64,000 nt of DNA from the NCBI GenBank assembly GCA_034411995.1, contig DAOUME010000026.1:1054001-1118000 (forward strand), read 5' to 3'. Source of the DNA: JAUVXJ01 sp034411995. Lineage in GTDB: Bacteria; Chloroflexota; Anaerolineae; UBA7937; B3-Chlor. The position numbers and the translations under genes are program-made. Every line of letters begins with the position of its first letter. Within the stretch, counting starts at the first letter, position 1. Under the pieces are notes generated by a model. That model had not been told where the DNA came from. It saw only the letters and a list, made by a program, of their open reading frames with translations, and did not search any database. Positions 37,041-46,503 of the stretch are shown in pieces.

Positions 37041-38261
37041 ATGACCGCTGAAGACGTCCAAGCGTTGATGAACCTGGATCCGACGTTGATGCCCTGGGTG
37101 CTGGGCGGGATCGTGGTGATCATGAGCGTGGCGGTGTTCTTGATCGCCCGCTACTTCATCGCCAGGGGCCTGGTGTACCTGTCCCTGCGCACCGAGAACA
37201 AGTACGACGACGTGATGGTCGAGAAGCTGCGGCCCTTTCGCTTTGCCTGGGTTGCGCCACTGCTGGTGATCTACTACCTCGCCGGGCTGCTTCCTGAGAG
37301 CGCCCAGTTCATTCGCCAGGTCGTGTTGCTGCTCATCCTCTGGCTGGTGGTGCTCACCATCAACTCCATTCTCAACGGGGTGAATGCGATTTACGAGGCC
37401 AGTGACTTCTTCCATGGTGTGTCTATCCAAGGCTACCTGGATCTGACCAAGCTCGTCCTGGTCGTGGGAGGCCTCATCGTGACGGCCTCAGTGTTCACGG
37501 GCCAATCGCCGGTGGTGCTGCTGAGCGGGCTGGGCGTGGTGATGGCGCTACTCGTCCTCATGTTCCGTGACACGATGCTTTCGTTCGTGGCCAGTGTGCA
37601 GATCAACTCCAGCGACCTGGTGAGAGAGGGCGACTGGATCGAGATGCCATCCTATGAAGCGGACGGGTCCGTCATGAACATCTCTCTGCATACAGTGAAG
37701 GTCCAGAACTGGGACAAGACCATTACGGTCATTCCCACGTATAAGCTCATGGAGGCTCCCTTCAAGAACTGGCGGGGCATGGAGGAGAGTGGCGGACGGC
37801 GCATCAAGCGTGCTATTCAGGTGGACCTGAACAGCATCAGATTCTGTGATCGAGCTACGCTACAGCGGTTCAGCAACATCGACCTGGTCAGGGAGTACGT
37901 GGAAGCCAGACTCTCCGCTTCCGATCAGACGAGTTCGCTGTCCAGGAGCGCCGATGGTGCATCTACGACTCCTCAGGTCACCAACATGGAAGTCTTCCAG
38001 GCCTACGTCACCAGCTACCTCAGAGGTCGTCCAGACCTCCACCAAGCGGGGATGACCCTGCTGGTCCGGCAACTGGACCCCGGCCCTACCGGCCTGCCGC
38101 TGGAGTTCTATGCCTTCACCAAGACGGTGGAATGGGAGGAATTCGAGGCTATCCAGGCGGAGATTACTGACCATCTGTTGGCGGCCCTCCCGCAGTTCGA
38201 CCTCCGGGTCTTCCAGCAGCCCACAGGGGCCGACTTCCACACTCTGGTCGACTCAGGTTAG
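37041..38261 (+). CDS. mechanosensitive ion channel family protein (YbdG-like)
   Basis: A 406-residue membrane protein of the MscS superfamily. There are about five hydrophobic segments, ending in the pore-lining helix GVVMALLVLMFRDTMLSFVA, then the beta-domain VREGDWIEMPSYEADGSVMNISLHT given here only in part as REGDWIEMPSYEADGSV. The long C-terminal cytoplasmic part and the FRDTMLSF motif fit the YbdG/MscM-like group, which gates in response to membrane tension and osmotic downshift. ATG at 37041 sits just before the first helix. It stands alone, between the 5'-nucleotidase gene and a convergent hydrolase. Confidence 0.85.
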   Translation: MTAEDVQALMNLDPTLMPWVLGGIVVIMSVAVFLIARYFIARGLVYLSLRTENKYDDVMVEKLRPFRFAWVAPLLVIYYLAGLLPESAQFIRQVVLLLILWLVVLTINSILNGVNAIYEASDFFHGVSIQGYLDLTKLVLVVGGLIVTASVFTGQSPVVLLSGLGVVMALLVLMFRDTMLSFVASVQINSSDLVREGDWIEMPSYEADGSVMNISLHTVKVQNWDKTITVIPTYKLMEAPFKNWRGMEESGGRRIKRAIQVDLNSIRFCDRATLQRFSNIDLVREYVEARLSASDQTSSLSRSADGASTTPQVTNMEVFQAYVTSYLRGRPDLHQAGMTLLVRQLDPGPTGLPLEFYAFTKTVEWEEFEAIQAEITDHLLAALPQFDLRVFQQPTGADFHTLVDSG

Positions 38262-38288
38262 GCAACCCATCGCGGCCTGATGTCCCGG

Positions 38289-39182
38289 CTACTTAGCCGG
38301 CGATGTGGCAGCGAGGAAATCGACCACCAGTCTGTTGAACTGCTGCGGCCGCTCCAACTGAGGCATGTGACCACAGCCCTCCATGATCCGCACCTCGGCA
38401 TGGGGGATGAGTTCGCGGGCAGCGTAGGCATGGGTGACGGGGACCACCAGATCACGCCCTCCCCAGATGATGAGCGTTGGCGTCTCCATGCCCGCCACCT
38501 CTCGCCGTAAATCCGCGAGCATCTCCTGGCGTTGCCCGCGAAGGCTGACCCCCATTCTGGCGATTCGCAGGGCGTTCTCTCTCACGCCTGGTGTTCTCAA
38601 CACAGTGGCCGCGGCGGCCAGCCATTCGTCGTCGATGGAGCTCGAATCACGCAAGATCCATCTCCTCAGCGACGCGAAGGCTCGCTGGTAGAGCCTGAAG
38701 ACCAGGTCTCCCAACACGGGAACTGACCACAAACGCAGGAAGGGGCTCAGCTCCCTACCGAAACCGGCGCTGTCCACCAGAATGAGCTTCGCCACCCGTT
38801 CCGGGGACCGCACGGCGGTCTGCGCGCATACCAGACCGCCGAGGGAATTCCCCGCCAGGCTCGCCCGTTCCAGGCCCACCCCGTCCATGAACTGAGTCAA
38901 AAAGGAGGCTGCATACTCCAGCGACAGGTCCTCGATCTCCTTGTCCGACCCTCCGAAGCCCAGCAGATCCAGGGCGTACACGCGGTGCTCTGTGGCCAGC
39001 GGCCCCACGTTGTACTGCCAGAACTCCACCGAGCCTGCCAGGCCGTGCACCAGGATCAGTCCGGGCCCCTTACCCTGCATCCAGTACCGGACTCTGCCCC
39101 CGCCCACCCGGACGTACCGGTCGTCAAACCTGGGAAGAACCACCGCTCCACCCCACGCCTTTCTTTGACTCCATGCCCCCAC
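38289..39182 (-). CDS. alpha/beta hydrolase
   Basis: A 297-residue enzyme of the alpha/beta-hydrolase fold. Oxyanion-loop motif LILVHGLAGSVEFW, nucleophile elbow LAGNSLGGLV, acid in IWGGRDLVVP and His in GCGHMPQLE complete the triad. The closest general resemblance is to esterase, C-C hydrolase and haloperoxidase-type members; substrate unknown. The start is uncertain: GTG at 39182 is used, with GGATGA upstream, while a GTG at 39143 directly precedes the family-like part. It is convergent with the channel gene and lies in the same direction as the dihydropyrimidinase gene. Confidence 0.82.
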   Translation of the reverse strand: MGAWSQRKAWGGAVVLPRFDDRYVRVGGGRVRYWMQGKGPGLILVHGLAGSVEFWQYNVGPLATEHRVYALDLLGFGGSDKEIEDLSLEYAASFLTQFMDGVGLERASLAGNSLGGLVCAQTAVRSPERVAKLILVDSAGFGRELSPFLRLWSVPVLGDLVFRLYQRAFASLRRWILRDSSSIDDEWLAAAATVLRTPGVRENALRIARMGVSLRGQRQEMLADLRREVAGMETPTLIIWGGRDLVVPVTHAYAARELIPHAEVRIMEGCGHMPQLERPQQFNRLVVDFLAATSPAK

Positions 39183-39271
39183 GTATGGTCATCCCGAACC
39201 AGCCCGCTCCTGCTGTCCCCGGCCTGAATGGAAGTGAGATTCACTCCAACCCACCGGGTACGCACCGCAGA

Positions 39272-40648
39272 TCACGAGCGGAACGGCCTCCGATGGAGGA
39301 ACCGGCCATCACCCTGTCTGCCCACGAATTCGCCGTCCACCACTATGCTCTTTCCTTTGGAGATCGTCCGCACCGGGTAGCCACGCACGGTGACGTCCTC
39401 GTAGGGGCTATAGTCGACGTTCATGTGCAGATTCTCCTGGCGAAGTCTGACCTGCTTTCGAGGATCGAAGATCACCAGGTCCGCATCGGCACCGACGACG
39501 AGGCTCCCCTTCTGAGGGTACAACCCCAGGAGACGGGCCGGATTCGTGGCCACCAGCTCTACAAAGCGGTTGAGGGAGAAGCGACCTTCGTTCACACCGA
39601 AGTGGTGGAGCAGCGCCAGCCTGGTCTCGACGCCGGGCATGCCGCTCGGTATCAGCGAGAAATCGTCTCGTCCCAGCTCCTTCTGGCCCACGAAGTTGAA
39701 GGGACAGTGATCTGTGGACACGACCTGAAGGTTACCGCTGGCCAGCGCTCTCCACAGCGCCTCTCGGTCGGCGCTCTCCCTCAAGGGCGGAGATACCACG
39801 TATTTCGCCCCCTCGAATCCAGGTAGCCTGTACTTCTCCTCCGTGCACAGCAAGTACGAAGTGCACGTCTCGCCGAAAGCCAACTGCCCTCTGTGGCGAG
39901 CCTCCCTGACCTTCTCCAGCGACGCCCGGCAGGTAACGTGGACGATGTAGATGGGCGCCTCAGCCATGTCCGCCAGCGCCAGAGCGCGTGCCGTAGCCTC
40001 GGCCTCCGCCTCCGGTGGGCGGCTGCGGGCGTGCCACAGGGGTGACGTCTTCGCCTCAGAGAGGTACCTCTGGATCAGATAGTCTACGACCTGTCCATTC
40101 TCCGCGTGTACCAGCACCAGGGCGCCGATCTCCCGAGTCTTCAGCAAGATCCTGAACAGGCTGCCGTCGTCCACCATGTAACGACCAGGGTAGGCGAGAT
40201 AGACCTTGAAGCTGGTGATCCCCTCCCTGACCAGCGCCGGCATCTCTTCCTCCAGGACGCTGGCGCTGGCATCCGTGATACTGACGTGTAAGCCGAAGTC
40301 GATGACCGCCCGGCCCTCAGCGCACCTCAGCCGCCTCTCCAACACCTGGTGCAGCGAGAGGCCGCGCTCCTGATCCGCGAAGTCGATGATCGTGGTGGTG
40401 CCACCACAGGCCGCCGCGACGGTGCCAGTGAAGAAGTCGTCGCTTGATGCCGTCTTCCCCACCGGAAGCTCCATATGCGTGTGTACGTCCACACCTCCGG
40501 GCAACACGTACAGCCCCTCGGCATCCAGCAGCTCATCGCCCTCCAGGCGCTTGCCAATGAGGGCAATCTGACCGTCCTGGATCCCAACGTCCGCCTCGTA
40601 CGTCTCGCTGGCGGTCACGAGGGTACCGTTCCGGATAACCGTATCCAT
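39272..40648 (-). CDS. dihydropyrimidinase / hydantoinase
   Basis: A 458-residue amidohydrolase that opens cyclic ureides such as dihydrouracil and hydantoins. Ligands are visible: GGVDVHTHMELP (two His), Lys of ITSFKVYLAYPG (carboxylated Lys), VHAENG (His), IVHVTC (His), and STDHCPFN (Asp). This is the typical order for dihydropyrimidinase; dihydroorotase-like relatives differ around the Lys. ATG at 40648 overlaps the stop of the upstream radical SAM gene (TGATG), so translation is coupled. Pyrimidine catabolism would need further genes that are not in the window. Confidence 0.88.
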   Translation of the reverse strand: MDTVIRNGTLVTASETYEADVGIQDGQIALIGKRLEGDELLDAEGLYVLPGGVDVHTHMELPVGKTASSDDFFTGTVAAACGGTTTIIDFADQERGLSLHQVLERRLRCAEGRAVIDFGLHVSITDASASVLEEEMPALVREGITSFKVYLAYPGRYMVDDGSLFRILLKTREIGALVLVHAENGQVVDYLIQRYLSEAKTSPLWHARSRPPEAEAEATARALALADMAEAPIYIVHVTCRASLEKVREARHRGQLAFGETCTSYLLCTEEKYRLPGFEGAKYVVSPPLRESADREALWRALASGNLQVVSTDHCPFNFVGQKELGRDDFSLIPSGMPGVETRLALLHHFGVNEGRFSLNRFVELVATNPARLLGLYPQKGSLVVGADADLVIFDPRKQVRLRQENLHMNVDYSPYEDVTVRGYPVRTISKGKSIVVDGEFVGRQGDGRFLHRRPFRS

Positions 40649-41712
40649 CAGATGAGCATCCTGTTGAGCTCACTAACCAGTTGCCTGGACCTGCCTGGCT
40701 GCTCCTGCTCCAGGTTGTCCATCACTGCGGTGACCGCCTCTCTCCTGGCCGGCACGAGGAAGTCCTGGAAAGAGCTGTAGTTGGGCTCGTAGCCGAAGTA
40801 CCGGAACAGCGTCCCCAGCCTGAAATTGAGCCTCTCGTCTTCCGACAGTTGCAGGTAGCGCTCCACGATGGAGAGCATCGCCTCTTTGTCCTCTGGTAAC
40901 TGGCCCCGCACGTCCATCAGGATGTTGGTGGAGTGGTCGCTGGCGAAGTAGCTGGAAACCTCGAGATTCTGTACCAGCAACTGCTCCTCTCTGACCTTCT
41001 GCGCGTCGCTCGACTCTTCGAACTGTCCTTTGACCAGCCTGTCGTATAGCGGAATCCCCTGCCTGATGGTCAGGGTTCGCACCCTGATGTAGTCGGGGTT
41101 GACTTGGTTGAGGACCCCAGCGGTCTGCGAGGCGTGGTTGTGCCAGGTCTCCTCGCCCGCCAACCTCAACCTGCCTCCCAGGCCGAGAACCACGTACAGG
41201 CACAGGGAAATGCCCGCCTCCATCACCCTCTTTCCACCCTCCACGACCAGCTCCGACGTCACCCCTTTCTCCATGTACTCCAGCAAGGGATCGTAGCCCG
41301 ATTCCAGCCCGATGTGCAGCCTGCTGAGCCCAGCCTCGTGGAGCTGCCGAAGCTCCTCCACCGACTTTCTGGCCACCGTCCTGGCCCTGGCGTAACTGGT
41401 CACGCGCCGTACGCTGGGGAACCGCTGGTTCAGCCGAGAGAGCACTTGGACCAGATCGCCCGTCTCCATCACCAGGCTGTTGGCGTCCTGGAGGAAGGCG
41501 GTGTGGAAGACGTCCCCGTGATACTCGGCCGCCCTGTCTATGTCCGCCAGAACGTCTTCCAGAGGCCGGCGCTCGAACCGCGTCCCTTTGTAGGTGGGGC
41601 AGAACTGGCACTTGTTCCAAGGGCAGTTCCTGGTGACCCGGATCAACAGGCTTGCCGCCTCGCTGGGAGGCCGGATCGGACCCAGCTCGTAAGGTAGCCC
41701 GACAGAGATCAT
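40648..41712 (-). CDS. radical SAM protein of unknown function
   Basis: A 354-residue radical SAM enzyme. The cluster motif is CPWNKCQFCPTYKG, with Cys spaced C-x4-C-x2-C rather than the usual C-x3-C-x2-C, which marks a known subgroup of uncharacterised Elp3-like radical SAM proteins. A SAM-binding LHIGLESGYDPLLEYMEKG segment lies at about 135-155. ATG at 41712 has GAGCAGG upstream. The stop overlaps the dihydropyrimidinase start, but no published link between the two activities is known to me. Confidence 0.8.
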   Translation of the reverse strand: MISVGLPYELGPIRPPSEAASLLIRVTRNCPWNKCQFCPTYKGTRFERRPLEDVLADIDRAAEYHGDVFHTAFLQDANSLVMETGDLVQVLSRLNQRFPSVRRVTSYARARTVARKSVEELRQLHEAGLSRLHIGLESGYDPLLEYMEKGVTSELVVEGGKRVMEAGISLCLYVVLGLGGRLRLAGEETWHNHASQTAGVLNQVNPDYIRVRTLTIRQGIPLYDRLVKGQFEESSDAQKVREEQLLVQNLEVSSYFASDHSTNILMDVRGQLPEDKEAMLSIVERYLQLSEDERLNFRLGTLFRYFGYEPNYSSFQDFLVPARREAVTAVMDNLEQEQPGRSRQLVSELNRMLI

Positions 41713-42012
41713 ACCTGCTCAGTCGCTCCTCTTCGCCTATCTACGACTTGATTCTACCATGGGATTGCCTTGCCCGGGATAGCGATCAGACCGCAGGAGG
41801 CTTGCCCGCAGACAAGTGGACTTCCTCGTTCGGAGTACATCCGGGGGCGGGATCGTGGCCGCCGAGGGGCGCAGTTACAACCTCTGCACGCTCGTGAGCT
41901 GCCGCGCCGTTGCTGCCTGTGGATTGCCCCCCGCCACAGTGCCCGACTTCTGCCCGAGGGCTCTCCGGGGCGGCTTATGACTGCGGCCAGGCCATCTGAG
42001 CGAGGACGAAAC

Positions 42013-43020
42013 TCACGGTGAGGGCTTCACATGGGGGTTCAGCTTGTTCCCGTCTCCATTCGTCAGTCGAAGGACTTCCCCATCCCCCCAGGCAGAGCAC
42101 ATGCAGAGCTGGAAGGAGCCACCCTCGTCTGAGGCGTAGATGACGCCAAGCCCATCGCTGGACCAGGCTGGATCCACCTCCTGTCCCGGTTCCGAAGTTG
42201 CCTGCCGCCTCTCGCTGCCATCCGCATTCATCACCCAGACGTCGTAGTTCCCGCTGCTTCTGGCCGTCTCGTGCGCCCAGGCCAGGGCTGTGCCGTCGGG
42301 AGACCACGCAGGGCTCACATCGCGACCCTCTTCCTCTGTCAACTGCACGACGTGCTGCACCGACATGCCGTCGGCAGCCAGCCTCCCTGTGTATAAGTCG
42401 AATCTGAAGGGCAGAGCGTACCGCTCGTAATGTGCGAATGCGACCATCCCACCATCCACGGTCACCGAGGGATACGCATAGGTAAAATGAGGATCCCACA
42501 AGCGCTCCACGCTGACTCCCGACTGGCTTTCGGGGCCCTCTACCGAGATCGCGATCACCTTCAGGCCCATGTTTCCCGGACCATCGAAGTATCCTCGGCT
42601 CAGGTAGATGCTCCTGCCATCGGGATGCCAGGCCATTCCCTCCAGGAAGATCGAGCCAGAATCGTAGATCCTGTGCTGGGAGCCGCCATCTGCGTCCATG
42701 AGCCACACATCGATGGTACGGTCCGCTTCCTGACGCCCGAAGGCGATCATGCTGCCGTCGGGCGACCAGACCGGGTAACTCTCATCCTCGTTGGACTGAG
42801 TCAGTCTGACCGGCTGCGAGTCAGGGGACAGAACGAAGACCTCGTAGTTGCCCGGCGCGTCGGAGACGTAAGCTATGGTATCCCCAAACGAGAGTGGCCC
42901 TTCAGGCCTCTCCCCCCAGGGGTAGGCGTCGGGCGTCACAGATGGAGAGCCCCCCGGCGTGGCACAGCCGCTCAAGAGCACGGCTACCAAAACACAGAGC
43001 GAACCCACTACTCGTCTCAT
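42013..43020 (-). CDS. TolB-like beta-propeller lipoprotein
   Basis: A 335-residue exported protein with a lipoprotein signal (VAVLLSGCATPGG, Cys near residue 19) followed by WD40/TolB-like repeats of the PD40 type: YPVWSPDGSMIAFGR, GMAWHPDGRSIYLSR, SPAWSPDGTALAWAH, DPAWSSDGLGVIYAS. Such propellers mediate protein contacts in the envelope. ATG at 43020 has GGGAG upstream; nine residues of the longer frame (to 43047) precede it. No partner genes of a Tol-Pal system are here. Its consensus promoter is at 43057-43085. Confidence 0.88.
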   Translation of the reverse strand: MRRVVGSLCVLVAVLLSGCATPGGSPSVTPDAYPWGERPEGPLSFGDTIAYVSDAPGNYEVFVLSPDSQPVRLTQSNEDESYPVWSPDGSMIAFGRQEADRTIDVWLMDADGGSQHRIYDSGSIFLEGMAWHPDGRSIYLSRGYFDGPGNMGLKVIAISVEGPESQSGVSVERLWDPHFTYAYPSVTVDGGMVAFAHYERYALPFRFDLYTGRLAADGMSVQHVVQLTEEEGRDVSPAWSPDGTALAWAHETARSSGNYDVWVMNADGSERRQATSEPGQEVDPAWSSDGLGVIYASDEGGSFQLCMCSAWGDGEVLRLTNGDGNKLNPHVKPSP

Positions 43021-43056
43021 GCTCCCACAAGCACCCTTTCCCTGCATAGGCGGCCT

Positions 43057-43085
43057 ATTATACAGGAAGGTGACGTTCAGGTCAA
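43057..43085 (-). promoter_or_regulatory. promoter of the TolB-like lipoprotein gene
   Basis: On the minus strand TTGACC, 17 bases, TATAAT, about 40 bases before the ATG at 43020. It is divergent from the flippase promoter. Confidence 0.8.
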
Positions 43086-43126
43086 CATTCCCGTCTTGGT
43101 CTGCTGTAGAGGCGGCGGCGAAGGGG

Positions 43127-43155
43127 TTGTAGCGCCGTCATCGCTCTGGTATAAT
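43127..43155 (+). promoter_or_regulatory. extended -10 promoter of the MurJ-type flippase gene
   Basis: TTGTAG, 17 bases, TATAAT with TGG just before it (extended -10). Transcription would start about 110 bases before the TTG start at 43274. Confidence 0.65.
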
Positions 43156-43273
43156 GGCCATTATTCCCGACCCGCCCCGTCCCGGTGCCATGCCATTGCA
43201 CCGAGTCACACCCATGCTCATTCCGGCCACGACGCCCGTCCCGGAACAGCCAGTACGACCAGGGTAGCGCGTA

Positions 43274-44842
43274 TTGTCAGAGAGATTCGCCAGCGCGGCA
43301 CTTGTCAAAGACTCCACTGTGATCTCATCTCTGAGCTTCCTTGGGGTCGCAGGAGCTTTCCTCCTGGACGTAGTCATGGCCGCCAGCTTCGGCCTCGGCC
43401 ACAGCACAGATGCTTTTTTCATAGCCATCGGCATCCCCCAGCTCATCTTCTCGATCATAACGACGACCGGTCCCACTGTGCTGACCCCCGTGTTCACTGA
43501 GCTCCTGGACGAACAAGGCGAGCTAGAGACCAACGTCGTTTTCAGCACCCTGAGCAACCTGAGTCTCGTCGCTCTGTCCATCCTTGCTGGCGTCGGCGTG
43601 CTTCTGTCCCCACTCATAGTGGCCGTCACTGGTGCTGGCCTGGACGAGCAGACAGCATCGCTCGCCCTGACTCTCAGCCGTATCCTGTTCCTCATGCTGA
43701 TCCCTACCGCACTGATCCAAATCATGAAGGCCTTCCTCAACGCCCGCCACCACTTTGCCACCCCGGCTGCCGCGACCCTCATTCAGTATGCTATCATCGT
43801 CACCACCCTTCTACTCCTCGGGCCCACGCTGGGTATCACCGCGGTGGCGGTGGGCTACGTACTGAGCATGGTCGGGCAGGCGCTGGTGCTGGGGGTCGCC
43901 ACTTGGCTCAAGGGAGGCTCCTACAAGCCCGTGGTGAAACTGCGACATCCTGTCGTGAGACGAGCGGCGCGACTCCTGGCACCACCACTCAGCGGTGAGC
44001 TTCTGGCCCAAAGCATGATCGTGATCGAACGCGCTCTGGCCTCGTTCCTGGCCCCCGGCAGCGTCTCCGCCCTGGTCTTCGCCGGTCGCATCCTGCGAGC
44101 ATCGGATATCCTGTTCTTGAACAACGTGGTCGTGGCTGGCCTGCCCCGGCTCTCCAGCCTGGCCACCGCCAGAGAGTACGAAGGCTTCAAGCGATTCATG
44201 TCGCTGGGCCTGAAACTGACCTGGGCTGTCACCATTCCCCTCACCGCCGGGATCCTGGCGCTGAATCGGCCCCTGGTGAGTCTGGTGTTTCAGCGAGGCG
44301 CATTCAACCCGCAAGACGCCGCGGTCACCGCCAGGGTCCTGGGCATGTACATGCTGGGGTTCCCTTTCCTGGCCATGCTCAGGATGTTGCTGACCTCATT
44401 CTACGCCGTGCAAGATACCAAGACGCCGTTCCTGATTAGAGCAAGCATGATGGGTCAGAACCTGATTGGAGACCTCGCACTGATGTCGGTGCTGGGCGTG
44501 CCCGGGCTGGCCCTGTCCACGTCGTTCACCTACGTCGTGCACTGTGTTCCGGCAGCACGGCTTCTGCGCAGAAAGATCGGCCCCTTGAAGATGCGCGTGG
44601 GTACCTACCTGGCGAAGAGCGCCGTCGCTGCCTGCGTCATGGGAATGCTCACCTTCATCTTCTATGGCGCACTCCAACAGGTGCTCGGTAAGATGGGCTC
44701 TCCCGGTCAGCTCGTGGCCACCAGCATCGCAGCATCGTTGGGGGGCCTCGTCTACGTGGCCACCATGCTGGTGTTGAAAACAGAAGAGTTCCAGCAGTTC
44801 GTCGGCTCCGTCCTCAGACAGTTGCCTCTGGGAGGGAGGTAG
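43274..44842 (+). CDS. MurJ/MviN-type lipid flippase
   Basis: A 522-residue polytopic protein of the MOP/MviN family with about fourteen helices. The N-terminal STDAFFIAIGIPQLIF, the central PPLSGELLAQSMIVIERALAS and the Arg-rich loop AGRILRASDILFLN all fit MurJ-like proteins, which flip lipid-linked precursors of peptidoglycan or polysaccharides. The TTG at 43274 is preceded by AGGG. Whether it works in cell-wall synthesis or serves the nearby polysaccharide locus is open, because MurJ- and Wzx-like roles cannot be told apart by reading. It precedes that locus by about 330 bases. Confidence 0.85.
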   Translation: MSERFASAALVKDSTVISSLSFLGVAGAFLLDVVMAASFGLGHSTDAFFIAIGIPQLIFSIITTTGPTVLTPVFTELLDEQGELETNVVFSTLSNLSLVALSILAGVGVLLSPLIVAVTGAGLDEQTASLALTLSRILFLMLIPTALIQIMKAFLNARHHFATPAAATLIQYAIIVTTLLLLGPTLGITAVAVGYVLSMVGQALVLGVATWLKGGSYKPVVKLRHPVVRRAARLLAPPLSGELLAQSMIVIERALASFLAPGSVSALVFAGRILRASDILFLNNVVVAGLPRLSSLATAREYEGFKRFMSLGLKLTWAVTIPLTAGILALNRPLVSLVFQRGAFNPQDAAVTARVLGMYMLGFPFLAMLRMLLTSFYAVQDTKTPFLIRASMMGQNLIGDLALMSVLGVPGLALSTSFTYVVHCVPAARLLRRKIGPLKMRVGTYLAKSAVAACVMGMLTFIFYGALQQVLGKMGSPGQLVATSIAASLGGLVYVATMLVLKTEEFQQFVGSVLRQLPLGGR

Positions 44843-45177
44843 ACTGCCGCAATGCAACATGGAGCATCCGGGCCGATTGTGTTCCATGTACAGGACCGAG
44901 CCCAAAGCGGCTTCGAGCAACCGATCGCCAGCCACAGGGTCCGCAACGCAGACCTCGCCATCGTTGACTATCATCACCTCGCACGCAGGCCCATCCCCCT
45001 GGGCTCGGTCCTGCCTTCTGACTGGTGGTCGCCTAGACTTTCCCGTGAGCCGAGTCCGCCGTCGCTGCTCCTCCTGGGCGGACTCTCCCCACCATCCTTG
45101 CACCACTGGAATGCCAGACCCGGCCACTTTCCTGGTCACCTCTGCTAACGAGGTCTTGTCGCAGACGCCTTTTGGCT
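44843..45177. other. intergenic stretch before the polysaccharide locus
   Basis: No convincing reading frame, repeat or RNA was recognised in these 335 bases. It ends at the consensus promoter of the locus. Confidence 0.5.
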
Positions 45178-45206
45178 TTGACAGACGCCCGTCACACGCG
45201 TATAAT
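45178..45206 (+). promoter_or_regulatory. perfect consensus sigma70 promoter of the polysaccharide locus
   Basis: TTGACA (45178-45183), 17 bases, TATAAT (45201-45206). All twelve consensus bases match with ideal spacing. The start of transcription is near 45213, about 75 bases before the first glycosyltransferase ATG. Confidence 0.85.
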
Positions 45207-45285
45207 AGTGCACCGTGAGAACGCACCAGCCACCCGGCTGCCACCACTCCAGACACCGTCGGGTTCCCACGCATGAAGGCTCGCC

Positions 45286-46503
45286 ATGAACGTGAACCAA
45301 CCGAAGGTATTACTCTTGGGGGTTGGGTATTTTCCTTCCATCATCAGTGGAGACAAGAACTTCTTCTTCAGACTGGTACCTATCGTCGCCAGAAGCACAG
45401 ACGAGTTGCTTATCGTGTCCATCAACGACCTGCGGGGACAAACCAGCCAGAGGATCAACGGTGGGACCGTACCGATATACAATGTCAGACGCCCCCTCCA
45501 CCGCGGAAGTGCCGACTGCTACTATGCACCCTCTGGCGAGCTGCTGGACTACAGGCACACGCATGGGCCAGTCCGAGAGGCCTTGGAGAAGCAGGCTGCA
45601 GTTGTGGCCTCCCTGCCTACTCTAGGGGAGGCCATCAAAGGCCGTGACGTGCGAATCGTCCATTTCATGGACAACTGCGGTCTGGCCATGCCCCTCATCA
45701 AGCGCGTCTTTCCACAGGTGAGGGTTTCTTGTTCGGCCCCAAACTATAACCAGAGGCCATTGCCGTATCGCTTGTATCTCAAATACGGCCTGGGAATGCT
45801 GGATAGAGTCGTTCCCTACACGGAGGCTTATCGCGAGAAACTGGAGTCGATCGGCGTGCCCGCCAGCAAATTGCACCTGATAAGATGGGGAGTCCCATTT
45901 CGACAGAAGACACTGAGTCAGCGCGAGAAGGAGCAGGTACGCGCGTCGCTGGGCGTTGCCGCTTCATCGACGCTGTTTGTCTGGTCGGGATACGTCCAAC
46001 AAGTCCAGGAGGAAGACTTCTTCAAGACATTGGAGATAGCCAGGCAGCTTGTACACCAACACCAGAGCACCGAATTCATCTTCGCCTTCAAGCCACTGAG
46101 CTACAAGGATGCCTATGAGCAGTACGGCGAAACAAGAATCACTATTCTCTCCAGGATCACCAACTTCCTAGACCTCCTGGACACAGCGGACTTCCTCCTT
46201 TCGCCCATAAGTGCCGTCAGCTCGACCGTCTCGCCGCCGTTGACCTGGCTCGAGGCCATGTCCCTGGGCACTCCGGTGATCACGACCGACGTGCCGGGCG
46301 TAGATGAACTGGTCACACACGCGGAGACAGGCTACGTCGCGCAGTCCTTCGACCGCCTGCCCGGGGTCATCCTACAGGCGCTCGACGATGTGCGTCGCGC
46401 CGAGGTGTCACAAGCGGCAAGAGACATCGTGAACAGCAAGTATAACATCGAGCACTGCGCAGCAGAATACGTGGACATGTGGAGAGGTATGGCCCGTGAG
46501 TAG
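45286..46503 (+). CDS. glycosyltransferase (GT4-like)
   Basis: A 405-residue GT-B glycosyltransferase. The N-terminal Rossmann half starts VLLLGVGYFPSIISGDKNFF, and the C-terminal nucleotide-sugar half has FVWSGYVQ, the diagnostic SPPLTWLEAMSLGTPVITT segment and the GVDELV loop, matching GT4-type enzymes. Sugar and acceptor are unknown. ATG at 45286 has GAAGG upstream. It is the first gene of the locus; the following methyltransferase GTG lies eight bases inside its end, so translation is coupled. Confidence 0.85.
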   Translation: MNVNQPKVLLLGVGYFPSIISGDKNFFFRLVPIVARSTDELLIVSINDLRGQTSQRINGGTVPIYNVRRPLHRGSADCYYAPSGELLDYRHTHGPVREALEKQAAVVASLPTLGEAIKGRDVRIVHFMDNCGLAMPLIKRVFPQVRVSCSAPNYNQRPLPYRLYLKYGLGMLDRVVPYTEAYREKLESIGVPASKLHLIRWGVPFRQKTLSQREKEQVRASLGVAASSTLFVWSGYVQQVQEEDFFKTLEIARQLVHQHQSTEFIFAFKPLSYKDAYEQYGETRITILSRITNFLDLLDTADFLLSPISAVSSTVSPPLTWLEAMSLGTPVITTDVPGVDELVTHAETGYVAQSFDRLPGVILQALDDVRRAEVSQAARDIVNSKYNIEHCAAEYVDMWRGMARE

